A DNA stretch of 64,000 nucleotides from Diploscapter coronatus (lineage: Eukaryota; Nematoda; Chromadorea; Rhabditida; Rhabditidae): contig OZ038422.1 in assembly GCA_964036155.1 (NCBI GenBank), positions 38,773,201 to 38,837,200 of the forward strand, given 5' to 3'. Below the pieces are notes generated by a model. It was not told the DNA's origin, made no database searches, and saw nothing but the letters and a program-made list of their open reading frames with translations. Position numbers and translations under genes: made by a program. Positions 38,701-50,607 of the stretch are shown in pieces. Position 1 is the first letter of the stretch, and each line of letters begins with the position of its first letter.

Positions 38701-38743
38701 CATACTGCAGAGGGACGACGGAGCTGAAATTGTGAGTCCGTGA
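32733..38743 (+). CDS. ppk-1: Type I phosphatidylinositol-4-phosphate 5-kinase
   Basis: Makes PI(4,5)P2 from PI4P at the plasma membrane. The N-terminus is Gly-rich ([16 protein letters not shown]). Kinase core: [38 protein letters not shown], glycine-loop-like GASGSIFYV with Lys in [16 protein letters not shown], catalytic [31 protein letters not shown] and [15 protein letters not shown]. Fifteen or so exons, all phase-consistent. The C-terminal tail is low-complexity and basic ([23 protein letters not shown]-like). The last visible exon ends ...DDGAEI and is followed by gtgagt. Without splicing the protein ends EIVSP with the stop at 38741-38743; splicing to a distant exon remains possible. 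Introns host two inverted-repeat elements (33943-34081 and 35101-35217). A 2 kb intron separates the kinase core from the tail. Confidence 0.93.
33943..34081. mobile_element. Imperfect inverted-repeat element in a ppk-1 intron
   Basis: The left arm (tgttaaacctcgggc...caggcgagagagca) pairs with the right arm (tgttctctcgctt...tcgagtttagca) in reverse complement over about 35 bases with several mismatches, around a non-coding centre. It lies directly before the acceptor of the [11 protein letters not shown] exon. Probable MITE. Confidence 0.45.
35101..35217. mobile_element. 117-bp MITE with ~34-bp inverted repeats in a ppk-1 intron
   Basis: The left end gcaactgaaaaatgacgggg and the reverse complement of the right end gcaactgttgaaatgacggg match with small indels. 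The match continues through (c/a)tgacgtg(a/c)..ctat. The interior is pyrimidine-rich and non-coding. The terminal symmetry is clear by eye. Confidence 0.6.
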
Positions 38744-41680
38744 AAGTCCGTCAAAAGTTCGTAGATTTGATGTCAAGTCGAGTGCATCATAAATTTCACA
38801 CTACGTCATTTTCCATCAGTAGTTCTATGCATTTTGTCGGAAAATTTCCTAAATTACAACTTTAGAATGTCATATTTTCATTCAAATTGTATTTCCTGAA
38901 AAGTAAACATAATTTTCCCGGTTTTCTAAAATTTTTTAAACTTATGAGAAAATGATGTAGTAAAAAGTGCATCGTCGTAATAGATTTTCAAAGATAGCAC
39001 AAAAATGATATATTTTTAACAAAAATGCAAAATGATGCTATTTTTGAACCACCCGAATGACTGGATTCTTGTACACGAATCTTACGACTATTTCGAAATA
39101 CGTACAAGAGTAAGTCAACATTAGTCGTGACCTGCAAGAAAAACAGCAAATAGGTTTCATTTCAAATTCGTCTATTGTTTGGTTTTATTTAATTTAGGAA
39201 ATGGAATTGGTTCGACCTAAAAATCCATAATAATAATTATTATTATTTCAAATCTTTGAACTGATTTTACTTTGCTAAAAATACAGATTTGCATTTTTAG
39301 TTGTCGGATTTAGGGTGGATTCATTTAATTTTCCGAGTTTTTGTTTTTACAAATCTTCCCTAAACTCGATTTTCAGTTGTGTCAACGAATTCCTCTCAAA
39401 TTGTGATGATCATCCGGAAAAATGAGGGTCGTTTTGAAGAATTTCTAAAAATTACCTAAATTTAATCAATGGACCAAAATGATCCTGTTTTTGAAGATAG
39501 TTTTAGTTGCGAATGAGCGTGTATTTTGCGTCACTTAGATCCCGACTTTATCCTTGCACTTAGTCACGTCCCCTTTCCTTTAGAAATGCAAGAATAGGGT
39601 CAGGAAAAAATCGACTCATTTATTTGGATTCTGGCGCCCTTTGTTTTATTTTATTTTTAAGGAGCGAGTTTGGTTTTCCTGAAACTTGCCCATTTTGCAT
39701 CGAAGTTAGAAAGAAAGTGATTTTTGAAGAAATTTCTAAAATTCATTTGCTTTCGGCAAAAATACATAGCATGACCAGATTTTCTTTTCCCGATTTTCGT
39801 GATTTGATTTCATCACTCTGTGTTTACGAAGCATGGTAATCGTCGTTTTAATTTGCACTCGCTTTATTCGAAAAAGAATAAACTTTATTTCCATGTTTGG
39901 GACTTTGACACGATTTTAGCATAGCGTTTTTAGACGCGTCTGTAGCACTACCTGGGATATTGAACGATGATCCCCTTTTTCAACAACTTCGAGTATCGCC
40001 GATTCAAGTAGAAGATTCGATGGATCTGTAGGCTCCGCCCATTTTAAAATTATTTTTGCAAGAGGGCGGGGTTTGCAAAGTTCTTGAATTTTCTAGAATC
40101 GATGATAATTTGCTTCCGACTTGTAACCCGCACGGCTTGGGCCATGGCAACACAAATCCCCGAGAAAATATGCCGAACTTTGCAAACCCTGCCCCGCATT
40201 ATTGATTTTGTAGAGTGGGCGGGGTTTACAAAAAAAAACTCCATTCACTTATTATCGATCTTTTTCTGATTTGATTAGATTGTTTTTATCACCGCTTTAT
40301 CAGATTTCAAAATGTTTTCTTAGAGGCGATTAGTAATTTATTTTTTACCCAGTTGAGTTTTGATATTTTGTGGCCCACAAGTGGTTTTTATTCATTGATT
40401 TGATGCATAGATTCTCGATTTTGAGAAGTCTCCCCGAAAATTATGCTAATTTTAGGAGTTCTACAGTTATTTGTGCACTGATTTATAGCCGAAAAATCTC
40501 GGAAAATTCGAATTTTCTAGTTTTTTTCAAGGGATATCTTGGATTTGAAAAACGTCAGATTTTATGCCAATTTGTCAAGATATCTTTTGTAGTCTTATCA
40601 AAATTTCTATTTGAAAAATCTGGTAGGATTTTGCAATAATTTTTTAGCCCGGTTTCAAAATTCTCTACTCTGTTGAAACTCCCTCACTTTGTACATTTGT
40701 CTAGAAACAATTCTAATTTATTCTAATTTCCACCAAAATTTGTTCACTGTGACGATTTTTGATCCGATGTTGCCAATTTGCAATTCATTTACGATTTTTC
40801 TCTTAAACATTCTCGAAAATTTTGCTTTTTCGACTGATCTTGAGCCCTGTGAGTGAAATTCTATTATTTTTATGTTTTAATTTGGACCTAGAGAATTGAT
40901 TGTGTCGATTATTATCGATGGAAATAAAAATTTTCGATTTTTAGAAGTAATTTCGAAGAAAATAAAAGAAAAGTAGCCTTCTAAGAGAAACGGACAAGCC
41001 ACGCCCCTTTTCGCTCTTTTCCATTCTCTCTCTTTTTGCAGTGGATCGATATTCTTGCGTTTGAATTTGGGCCCATTTTCCCGCAAATCTTGATCCAAAG
41101 ATCCATTCAAATCCGGGTTTTCGGCGTCAGAGTCATGTTTGGCGTATCGGGATTACCTGCCCCTTGCTTATCTGAATTTTTACTCATCTTTATCGATTTT
41201 TGAAGAGATTCATTCTTTCTAAATTTAGGCCATATTTACCGCAGTTTTCTAGCTCCACTAAATCCAAATCCGGTAAATCCGATCAGACTTTTCAAATTTG
41301 GGGAAAAAATTCGACTCGCATCCACCCACGCCCGCAGCCCATCAATTTTCGATCCGCCATGCGGCCTTTTTTCTTTTAGAAGCCTGAATCTGATATCTAA
41401 TTCACCTTCTGTTTATCCGAAAGCATATTTCTCAAGATTTCAAACGAGTCTCATTTTTCCTCGGCTTTATTGATTTCTCGCGCCTTCTGCAGGTTGTTTT
41501 CGAGCCTTGTTTTCCTCACAATTTTTTTTTAAAAATGTTCTCAAGTAACCACTGTCTGCTAAAAATACCAAATTTTTATTCTCTCCTGATCACTTTGACT
41601 TTCTAACTTATTCGTTTTCTCGTATTCTTGAAGGTCATTGAATTTTTCAGGGTGGCAGTCAAGCAGATTAGCTAAGAGAG
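38744..41680. other. Gap between ppk-1 and anp-32
   Basis: About 2.9 kb without supported coding exons. It contains the hairpin at 40064-40195, several gggcgggg-type short boxes (40066, 40215) and AT-rich filler. It may hold the ppk-1 3' UTR and the anp-32 promoter. The anp-32 ATG is 30 bases after a strong acceptor (atttttcag), consistent with SL trans-splicing. Confidence 0.5.
40064..40195. repeat. Inverted repeat with 15-base perfect core
   Basis: gggtttgcaaagttc at about 40069-40083 is matched by gaactttgcaaaccc at 40175-40189. A further partial copy, gggcggggttta, lies at about 40215, and a complementary ggctccgccc lies at 40031. The unit could fold into a hairpin or be a decayed MITE. 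Confidence 0.5.
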
Positions 41681-43529
41681 ATGGAGGCGAAGATTAAAGC
41701 AGAGATGGCTGGCCGCGCGGCTGATGACATCGAAGAGCTGTACTTGGACGGCACGGAGGGCAGCACTGACATTCAGGGGCTCGACGACAAATTCACTGCG
41801 CTCAGCGTAAGTTACAAAAAAAAAATGTATCAGAATTTTGTGTTCGGATCTACGAAATTCGAAATCCCCCATCCTTTTGAAACCGGCAATATGAAAAAAC
41901 GAGACAACAAGACATACGAAATCGTAAGTATAGGACAAGGTAGAGGGAAAGGTCTTGCATGCTTCTCTTCCAGCACTACTTCGCCGTCTTGTTGTCTTGC
42001 TTTTCCAGGTTGCCTTTGGAACCTCATAACGGGAACCATCTTCCTATAGGAAGCTCTTGGGGGAGGTTCCGAGGGTTTAGTGAACCAGAAAATTAAATCT
42101 CAGCCCTTCTTCCAGGTTTATCTTAAAGCTAACTAATAGCAAATAAAGGGTGAAATTTTTCGGAGCTGAAAATGTTTGAAAAATTTTGAACCTGAATGAT
42201 CAGAATTATTTTTAAAAATCGCGAATTTTTGGCATTTGATACAAGATAAAATGTATTTTACAGGTGCTGTCTCTGGTCAACTGCGGTTTGACGTCTCTTA
42301 AGGGCCTGCCCATGCTGCCGCGTCTGTTGCGTCTCGACATCGCGGACAACAAACTCGCTGGCGACCTCGACGTCATCGCCAAGAACTGCCCCGAGCTCAT
42401 CTACTTGAACATCTCTTCCAACAAGTCAGTAAAGAAATAAGACAGCAGACTTTGTCATCTGATGTTTTTTTTTCGAAACTATGTCTGTTGTCGTTGCCAT
42501 CCTTCATTCAGTTTTCATTTCAGACAACAAATCAGACGAGTTTTCTTGTTTTAGAAATAATGAAAAGAAAACTTTGTGATAACAACGACAACCAGTGAAA
42601 AAATGCTTTGAAAATAGAAAATTTCAGACAAAAAATGAAAATTATGAAACTTTGCAGATTCAACACGTTCGAGCAGCTGGAGCCTCTCAAGGAGACGAGA
42701 ATCTCCGAGCTGGACTGCTTCGGGTCCGAGGTCGCCACTCTCGAGAAGTACAGGTATGTGGAAAATCAAATAGAAAAAATGATGATACTAAATGGTGGTA
42801 CCATTTGCCAGCGTCCCAAAGTTCTGTAATTTATAATTTGAGAAAGTGCCAAATGGTACAAATGGTGTTATTATTGATCAAAATTCTCAAGGAATAAAAA
42901 CATGAAGATTATTTCAGAGAGAAGATATTCAATCTGATTGGTTCGCTGCTGGTGCTGGACGGCTTGGACAAGAACGGGGAGGAAGTGGACGACGAGCTGA
43001 GCGATGAGAGTCTGGGCGAGCACGGGGGATCCGATCTGGACGACGAGGAGGATGGCCTCGAGGACGAGGAGGCCGACGACGGACCCGGACTCTCCTATCT
43101 CCTCAACGACAGTCAGACGGTTAGTTCAAAAAGGATGTTCCTAGGATAAATAATGATTGGGAAAATTTTCTGGAACATCACTGAAAACTCGCCTAGAACA
43201 TGGAAAAATGACTTGGTCCTAGAACAAAGTAATTAAAACTCCTAAAACGTGGAAGTGTTTAGCGATTTTGAAATTTCCTGTGTTATAAAATGACTGGTCT
43301 AAAAATAAAAAATGTAATTTTTTACCGGAGAAAAAATTCTCAACTTGCTTCTCAAATAATGATTGCGAAATTTCAGCTGGCCGAAGACGACTCGGCTGAC
43401 TTCGATCCGGAGAAGGAGAAGCGAGGCAAGAAGCGTCCTGCCACGGACGCTGCGGGAGAAGCTGGGGACGAGCCCGAGAACAAGAAGGAGGTCACTCAGA
43501 ACGAGGACGAGGCCAAGGCTGATGCCTAA
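41681..43529 (+). CDS. anp-32: ANP32 acidic leucine-rich nuclear phosphoprotein
   Basis: Histone/chaperone-type and PP2A-inhibiting nuclear protein family. Five exons, about 235 aa. N-terminal LRRs (IEELYLDGTEG, VLSLVNCGLTSLKGLP, LLRLDIADNKLAGDL, LIYLNISSNKFNTFEQLEPL), the LRRCT-like capping segment (YREKIFNLIGSLLVLDGLDKN), then an acidic tail (DDELSDESLGEHGGSDLDDEE). It finishes with a Lys/Glu stretch carrying a basic nuclear-localisation-like KRGKKRP and ends EDEAKADA. Order and length match ANP32 proteins. The gene lies downstream of ppk-1 in the same orientation but nearly 3 kb away, so co-transcription is unlikely. Confidence 0.93.
42755..42860. repeat. Short inverted repeat in an anp-32 intron
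   Basis: Around taccatttgcca (about 42797) and tgccaaatggta (about 42847) the sequence is complementary over about 12 bases with a roughly 40-base loop. Non-coding. Confidence 0.4.
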
Positions 43530-45689
43530 GCGCAGAAGAGGGAAGAAAGAAAGGCCGGTTGATCCGAAATGCCGCCCACAAATGAGAGATGGTCTATTTG
43601 AGAAGTGAATTTTGAAAATTTCTCATTTTTTTTTCTTTAAAGTAAACTTGGAAAATTAATTTTTAGCAACCTTTCGAAAGTTTCACGCAAAAATGGGTAT
43701 GCTTTTGAAAAATTGACCTTTGAAACTTTTTCCAATAATTTTACCCGAAGACGGATTTAAAAATTTTTTTCTTTTCACTTTTCAAATAGACTCGTCCTCC
43801 CCCCACCCAATCAACTCTCTCAAAATCCGGTTAGGGGGTTTTCATAGAGCAGGACGATACAATTTAAAAGAAGTGAATTCTATACTAACCCAAAAAAAAC
43901 CACTTGCTCTATTGAAAATTTCCCTTCAAAATGGTATCTCCAAGATGGGTGAAATGGGAGTATTTCGAGAAATGTGAAACTTCCATTCTATCTATCTTTT
44001 CATTTCCCCCATCCCAATAATACTCGTTTCGAGCTTTTTCTTCAATTTCATATTTATCCCTTAGCATAATATACCAACTTTTTCATCTTTGTTATAGTTA
44101 AATTTTGAAACAAACGTCTTTTCTTGATTTAAACATCGTCTCTTCTCTTTACATTGTATTTTCTCTGGCAATATTTATTTGCTGCTTTCTTTGACGATTA
44201 TCAACTTTAAGTTTGATCGAAAATCTGGCGAGTTTTGCCCCATTTTGGTAAACGGTACAGGGCAAAAGTGGTATCGGAGTGGTACCAAGTACGGAAGTTT
44301 GCGAGAGGAAATGGCACCACTTTTGCTAGCTACCATTAGGTACCATTCCCATCAATCACCTACCCTTCTCCATTTTACACCAATCCACCCTTATCCATCC
44401 TTTTATCCCTATTTCTTCGATTGTAGCGCTTTATTTTCGTACTATTTTTTTTTTATACTTTTATCTTTGACTCTTTTCTGATATTTATTCTTTTTTCGTA
44501 AACACGTTCGTTCCATTATTATTTATTCGATGATTTGAAGAAAAATGTTGATGGAATTTGTATTTTTTATGCAAAAATGCTTGGTATGAAGCTAGCTTCG
44601 CTGTATTTCTTCACTTGTGAATTTTAGAAATATTTTGATTTTTCCAGAAGGCGGTGCTCACCGTAGTCAACGTCGAAGTCGGCGTGAGTGGATTTTGAAG
44701 GCTAACGACGCCGACATCGAGAGGACTATTGTAGCCAGATAAATCCAAAGGTTGGCTTAAAATATCAAGTTTCATTGAAAGTTCGGAATTTTCTTCAAAA
44801 ATTTCCTAACAATCACGAATTTTCCAAGAACGGGCCATTGCACTCGCTAAATGCGCTAAAATAATGCCTAATCGAGGTTTCTGAGTTAGCGCATTTTCGG
44901 TGCATTTGGCGCAATCGGGGTCTTTCTTTCTGCCCTTGGTTCGTGCCTGTACAGTCTGAAGTGGAGAAATGAGGAGAGGACAGACCATTTTAGGGAGGCG
45001 AGGGGTGAGAAAGACTTGGGGAAAGAGAGGGACGGAGGAAAAGGAATGCGCTGCTAGGGCACGTGCGGTTCTCCTCCTTTCCATGCTATGGCTGCTGCTG
45101 CAACGCTGTGTCAAGCAGTCTACTCTTCTTGCTAGTTTCTCCTTTCCCTAATTTTCCCCTATCGGCGAAAAACCCCACATTTTCCAGAAACTAAACACAT
45201 TTCGGTTTTTCCTATCCTTGATCCTTGTGCGCTAAGCGCTTTATTCTCTCTATTTTTGGACCGGAATATCGATTTTCCTTTCTCCCATTCCTCCATCGTT
45301 TCTATTTAATTTCTAGTTCTTCAAAATGAAGCAGCGGGGAAAACTTGAACTTTAAACGCGACGGGTCTTTTAGCACCGGTTTTAATGACCCCACCCCCTT
45401 CGTGCCGAAGCAATTTATCGATTGAATTGAAATTGAAACTTGCTTCTAACTTACCTGTGATAACTCGTGTGATTTGATTCCTATTGATTAGTAATTGAAG
45501 AGTGATTCAGAAGACGATGCGTAGAACGGTCTGATTTGAAAGGGAGAACTTGGAGAGCAGAAGACACAGAGCTCGTCATTCGACAACAATCAACAACCCC
45601 GACAACAACGACGACGGCAATCACGACGTCGGAACGGGACAACGCAAAAACTGCTGCAGAATCGACAGACGACAAGCAGCAGCAGGACG
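43530..45689. other. Gap between anp-32 and the sqv-5 start codon
   Basis: About 2.2 kb. It includes a short hairpin at about 44265-44330 (gcaaaagtggt against accacttttgc), one coding-like orphan segment at 44648-44743, and the sqv-5 5' UTR exon that ends at 45692. AT-rich and T-rich tracts elsewhere. Confidence 0.5.
44648..44743 (+). other. Orphan exon-like segment after a strong acceptor
   Basis: After tttccag the third frame reads GGAHRSQRRSRREW and then ILKANDADIERTIVAR before a TAA, with exon-like composition. In the first frame a strong donor (gtgagt) follows 36 bases. I cannot connect it in phase to ppk-1, anp-32 or sqv-5. It could be a 5' UTR exon of sqv-5, a remote last exon, or chance. 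Confidence 0.2.
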
Positions 45690-48600
45690 ATGGTGAGTGG
45701 GGAAGATGAGATAAGGAGGATTTTGGCTAATCCTATAAATCCAGGGAGGACGGATCATGGGTTTTGAAGGGTGTTGCTAAAGCCATAAAAATGACTAATT
45801 TACCTTTCTGGTTCAAAAATTGCTAAATTTTTAGGGTTCTATTGATTTTCCGAGAGAAATTACTTGTTTTTAATAGAAGATGAGGGGCTTATAAAATTGA
45901 TCTTGTATTTTTAGAAGTCGTCAGTCCGAATGCCGCTATCCCGACCGGTGATGCTCGCCATCATAGGCGCTCTGATCGGTTGGATCGCAACGTGAGTGCT
46001 GGAAATAATAGAGGGTCTTCTATCTCTAAAATTATGGCCCTCAATTATTGCATTTCAAAGAAAAGATTATTCGAAAATCTTCTATTTGTAACCGTACAAT
46101 CCCTATATCTTGTAGTTCAGGAAATAATTAGTGAATTTGTAGAATCGCGGTATTTTCGGCGTCCAGTTTCCAGCCTTCCGCGTGTGGTGGTATCGCTTCG
46201 TCGTTGCTCTACGGCATCCGAAGCGGAAACACGAAAAGAAGCGTCGCAGGAGACGAAATGCTGTTGAAGGTACGAAGAGTCAATAAGAATGCAGTGATTT
46301 CAAAATGATGAAAACATGAATTATTCAAAATATATATATATATATATGGCTCAAAAAATGAAACTATTCGACATTTTTGCAGATGCGCCACAACTCGAGT
46401 CGCTCGCCGAACCCGAAGCCTAAAAATCTGGTGCTGATCGGCATAATGACCGCGCAGAAGTATGTCGACACCAGAGCCTACCACGTCTGGAGAACGTGGG
46501 CTCAGTTCATGCCTGGCAAGGTAAGAACATAAAAGATATGAAATCGAGAAAAAACTCTAGAAAGTACGTTCCTGAAACTTGTACAGAAAAATGTATTTTC
46601 CAGGTACTATTCTTCGTAGCCGAGAACACCGTATCGGTGCACCCCGACCTGCCTTTGATCCGGTTGAAAGGCGTCGACGACACTTATCCGCCGCAGAAGA
46701 AGAGCTTCGCCATGGTCAAATGGATGGCGGAGAACTATGTGGGTTTGGAAAATAGTAAAATGAATAAAAATTCAAAATTCCTGAAAAGGAAAAGTTGTCA
46801 AAAATGCTAACAAATAATTCGTAAAAGTCGAGAATTGAAATTTGTTGAGAAACTATTTTTATAGCTCGACGAATTCGAGTGGTTCCTCCGTGCTGATGAC
46901 GACCTCTACATTCGTGGAGAGGAGTTGGAAACATTTCTGAGGAGTCTCGATTCCTCCAGGTATAATCCTCCAGGAAGATTTTAAAAAATCCATAATTTGA
47001 GAAACTACCTACTCGGTCAAGCAGGACTCGGCAATTCGGCAGAATATGGTTTGCTGGCTCTCGGGTCGACGGACAACTACTGCATGGGTGGGCCGGGCGT
47101 CATCATGAGCAGAGCTACTTTGAGGTAGGGAAACATTGCAAGAAAATCACCAACAACGAAGATTCTGATCTGTAGCTGTTGTGGTTGACATTTTTCGAAA
47201 CAATACAATATTTTATTATCCCTTTTCTGACTTGTTTCTCTGGACAACAACAATGAACGACAATAATTGTTGTCGATGACGGGATTCTAAAAAAATTTAC
47301 AAAAAGACTACTGTATGTTTTAGGAAACTCTCCCCTTATTTGGAGCACTGTCTTCAACATATGCTGACCTCGCATGAAGACGTCGAACTGGGTCGATGCA
47401 TTCGAAAACATGTGGGTGTGGCCTGCACATGGAACTACGAAATGCAGAAGCTATTCCACAACAATCAGACTTCGCCTAAGGTTTGTTAAAAATTAAAAAA
47501 TAGTTTTTTTTTCATTTTAGAAGAAATCGAGTGCAAAATTTCGGTTCATTTGATTTACAGAACTCTAAAAATGCCTAAATTATTGATTTTGAAAAAAAAA
47601 ACCTTTTTTATTTTTCTAAATTTTTAGGCCTACGCGAACGACATGAGCGAGCTGCGCGCGTCAATCACAATCCACCCGATCAAGGACCCGGTCATCATGC
47701 AGCGCGTCCACGTCCACAACAGGGCCATCAAGCTCCAGGAGGCCAGGGCACAGAGGATAGCTCTCCAGGCTGAGCTCAGCACTGCTAAACCGCCCACTCT
47801 CGTCAGGATTCAGCCTAATAGGTAAGGACAAAATTGTTGAAAAGTCGAATTTTTGCGCGAAAATATCAAATAGAGATCGGTTACTTGGAAGATCATGTTT
47901 ATTTTCTGGAGTAAAATAGAAAAGAACCAGGTATTGATGAAGGAAGCGGGAAATTGATTTTGAACGAATAAAATTAAGTAGTTTTCGAAAAATGAATTTT
48001 CCAGGACGTCAGACATCACTCCGTGGGACTATCTGAACAACAACAAGATCCTCTTCTGTGCAGACAGAGTCAACTGCCCACGACACACCGTCGATTTGGC
48101 TATCCGGACTGAGATCGCCGAGATTGTTACTCAGGTAAGACAATAAATAGCAAAAAATGCCGGCGCTTTCTAAAGAATGAACTCGTTTCTAAAATATTAT
48201 CTCTTTCTGGGAAAGTAACGATTTCGTTCCTTTTTTAAATTCCACTTTCCATTTCCAGCTATTCGACGAGTTCAACTCGAATGCGCGTCAGCGCGGCCGC
48301 GTTCTGCAGTTTCAAAGCCTCCAGTACGGCTACATGCGTGTCGAGCCACAGGTCGGTGTGGACTACGTCTTGGACATGATACTTTGGTGAGAATATTTTC
48401 CAATTTTGGATGCGAGCACTTCTGCTCCACAAAGTAAAATGAGTACCTATGCTCCAAAAGTAAGTACCTTGTCACAAGGCGGAAGAAAAAGAAAATAGTA
48501 AGGGTAGAGAAAGAACGAATTGGCGTTTGGAACAGAAGTACTCGCAGCCGAAAGTTTCAAAGTTTTAGAAGAATGACTATTTTTATCCTTCAGGTTCAAA

Positions 48601-50607
48601 AAATTCCGTCCACCGCACCGAGCAACATTGACGGTCAGAAGGCACGCCTATGTTCAACAGACTTTCGCTGCGTTGCAGGTCCGTTTCAAATACAAAGCAA
48701 TAAGAGATCTTAGGGCTCTTTTAATTTGTAGAAAGCCCTTCTCCTCTATTTTCTGAAATAAAAGACGTATTTTAAGAGGATGCAAATTTCAGGCCCAAGA
48801 CGAGTCCCGCATGCGTCAGCTGATGCGGTACGGGAGCAATCTGACAGAGGCTGGCGACACTATTCACATGATTTTGCCACTCATGGGTAGACCTGATATC
48901 TTTGCCAGGTAAAAGAGCTACTTGACTTAGATATCAACTCATAAAATTAGCCATCGAAAAAGGCAACTAATAAAAGTAGTACGGCAAAAGTTACACAAAA
49001 AAAAATTTGTTTATAGAAATACAGGGATTATTTCATTCGCTTTTGCAGTACTCCATTTATGAATTTCCCCGAAAAATAGCCACATTTGATGAAATATCAT
49101 TCGTAAGAAATCTAATTCCGTACTTATTTCGTTCAAAGGGGCTACTTTTTGGATGTATAGCTTTCTAATTTAAAAAAATGAATGCTGGCTAAAAATGAGC
49201 GTGGCCTAATTTATCGTTTTTTTCCAGATTCTCCCTGCATCTGAAGAACGTGTGCGCGCGGGCCAGGGATCTCAAAATTGAGCTCATCATCGTCCTGTAT
49301 GCTAATGAGGATGAGATCCAGAACAGGTTGGAAAATTAGAATACGTTAATAATTTTACAAATGGAAACTTGAAATTTTTTGAGAAGAAGAAAAATTCGAC
49401 TAAAATCGATCATTTCAGAATAACAATAGAAGAGCTGCGTCGAGCCCAAATCCCTGTAAGAATCATCGAAATGGGCTACGAGAAGTTCAGCAGAGGAGTG
49501 GCTCTGACTAAAGGTGGGAAAATGAATATAAAAAGTTAAAAAGAATCAAGTTGCCAGAATTAGTACTTTCAAGGCTTTTTTCAAATTCAAGATTTTCGAA
49601 AAGTGAATATTCTGAAAATCAAAGAAATTTTCAGGCTCAAATCTGGTCCCGCCGAACGGTCTGATGTTCTTCACGGACGTGGACATGCTGTTCACCTGCG
49701 ACACGCTCTATCGCATTCGACTCAACACTATCCTCAATGCACAGGTACAGTAATTTACATTTGTATTATGTTGACAAGAGTGCACTCTGAGTAAATGACG
49801 CTGGAAAAACTCCAAATTTTTTTCTAGTGAATGATATTTGAAAAATAGCAATTTTATAGAATATTATTTAGTTAATGACGCTAGAAAAATGTATATATTT
49901 TTTAATTTGCAGGTCTACTTCCCGATTGTATTCTCGGAGTTCTCTCCTGAGAGCTGGTCGGAGAACGACCGTCTGCTTGCGGATGCGTTCCACTACGGCA
50001 GACGCAGAGGATACTTCAGACATTTCGGATACGGCCTCGCTTCCATGTACAAGGTAGAGAAATTAGCAGACCAAATCCAGGAGAATAGAAGAATGAACAT
50101 TTCAGGCTGACTTCGACGCGATCGGCGGCTTCAACACGAACATTCAGGGCTGGGGACTGGAAGATGTCGACTTGTTTGAAAAGGTTGGAGTTTGGCGACA
50201 TAAACAGGCTAAATTTTATGATCATCAGAAACGATTTTTTCAAATTAGAAATTTCGTTTTCTTCAAGATTTTTAGAATTTTCAAGTAATTCAATTTCCAA
50301 AAAAATCGCTAATTTCAAAAAGGGAAAAATTGTTGTTCAAAATACGACTTCTTTCCTGAACTTCAAAAAGTAACATTTTTCATAGATTTGAAAAAAAATC
50401 GAAGAATAAGAAAACATTTTGCAGGTAATCAAGAAAGGCAGTTTGCGAGTGATCCGCGCACCCGAACCAGGCCTCGTGCACATCTACCACCCCATTCACT
50501 GCTCGCCAGAGATGCCCCAGGCACAGAGGCAGATGTGCCTCGGCTCAAAGGCTGCCTCCCTCGCTTCCATCGACACCCTCGTGGATCAGATCGCACAATA
50601 CACCTGA
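45690..50607 (+). CDS. sqv-5: Chondroitin sulfate synthase (bifunctional glycosyltransferase)
   Basis: Golgi type II enzyme that polymerises the GlcA-GalNAc backbone of chondroitin, needed in C. elegans for cytokinesis and vulval morphogenesis. I trace 19 exons giving 737 aa, close to C. elegans SQV-5. A short cytoplasmic tail and signal anchor ([19 protein letters not shown]) precede the beta-1,3-GlcA-transferase half with [10 protein letters not shown] and [13 protein letters not shown]. The beta-1,4-GalNAc half has FFTDVDMLF and [10 protein letters not shown]. Both DxD-type sites are intact, which favours SQV-5 over the polymerising factor MIG-22. The start ATG is the last three bases of its exon (ATG then gtgagt); the next exon begins [11 protein letters not shown]. 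The stop TGA is at 50605-50607. The exon at 47002 uses a ttgag acceptor that the frame requires ([11 protein letters not shown]). Confidence 0.93.
46329..46346. repeat. (AT)n microsatellite in a sqv-5 intron
   Basis: About nine AT units, intronic. Confidence 0.85.
48410..48549. mobile_element. ~140-bp MITE in a sqv-5 intron
   Basis: The left end tgcgagcacttctgctcc and the reverse complement of the right end tgcgagtacttctgttcc match at 16 of 18 positions. The right end reads agtactcgcagcc on the plus strand, nearly identical to the end of the ced-1 element at 26646-26932, so both may belong to one family. Non-coding interior. Confidence 0.6.
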
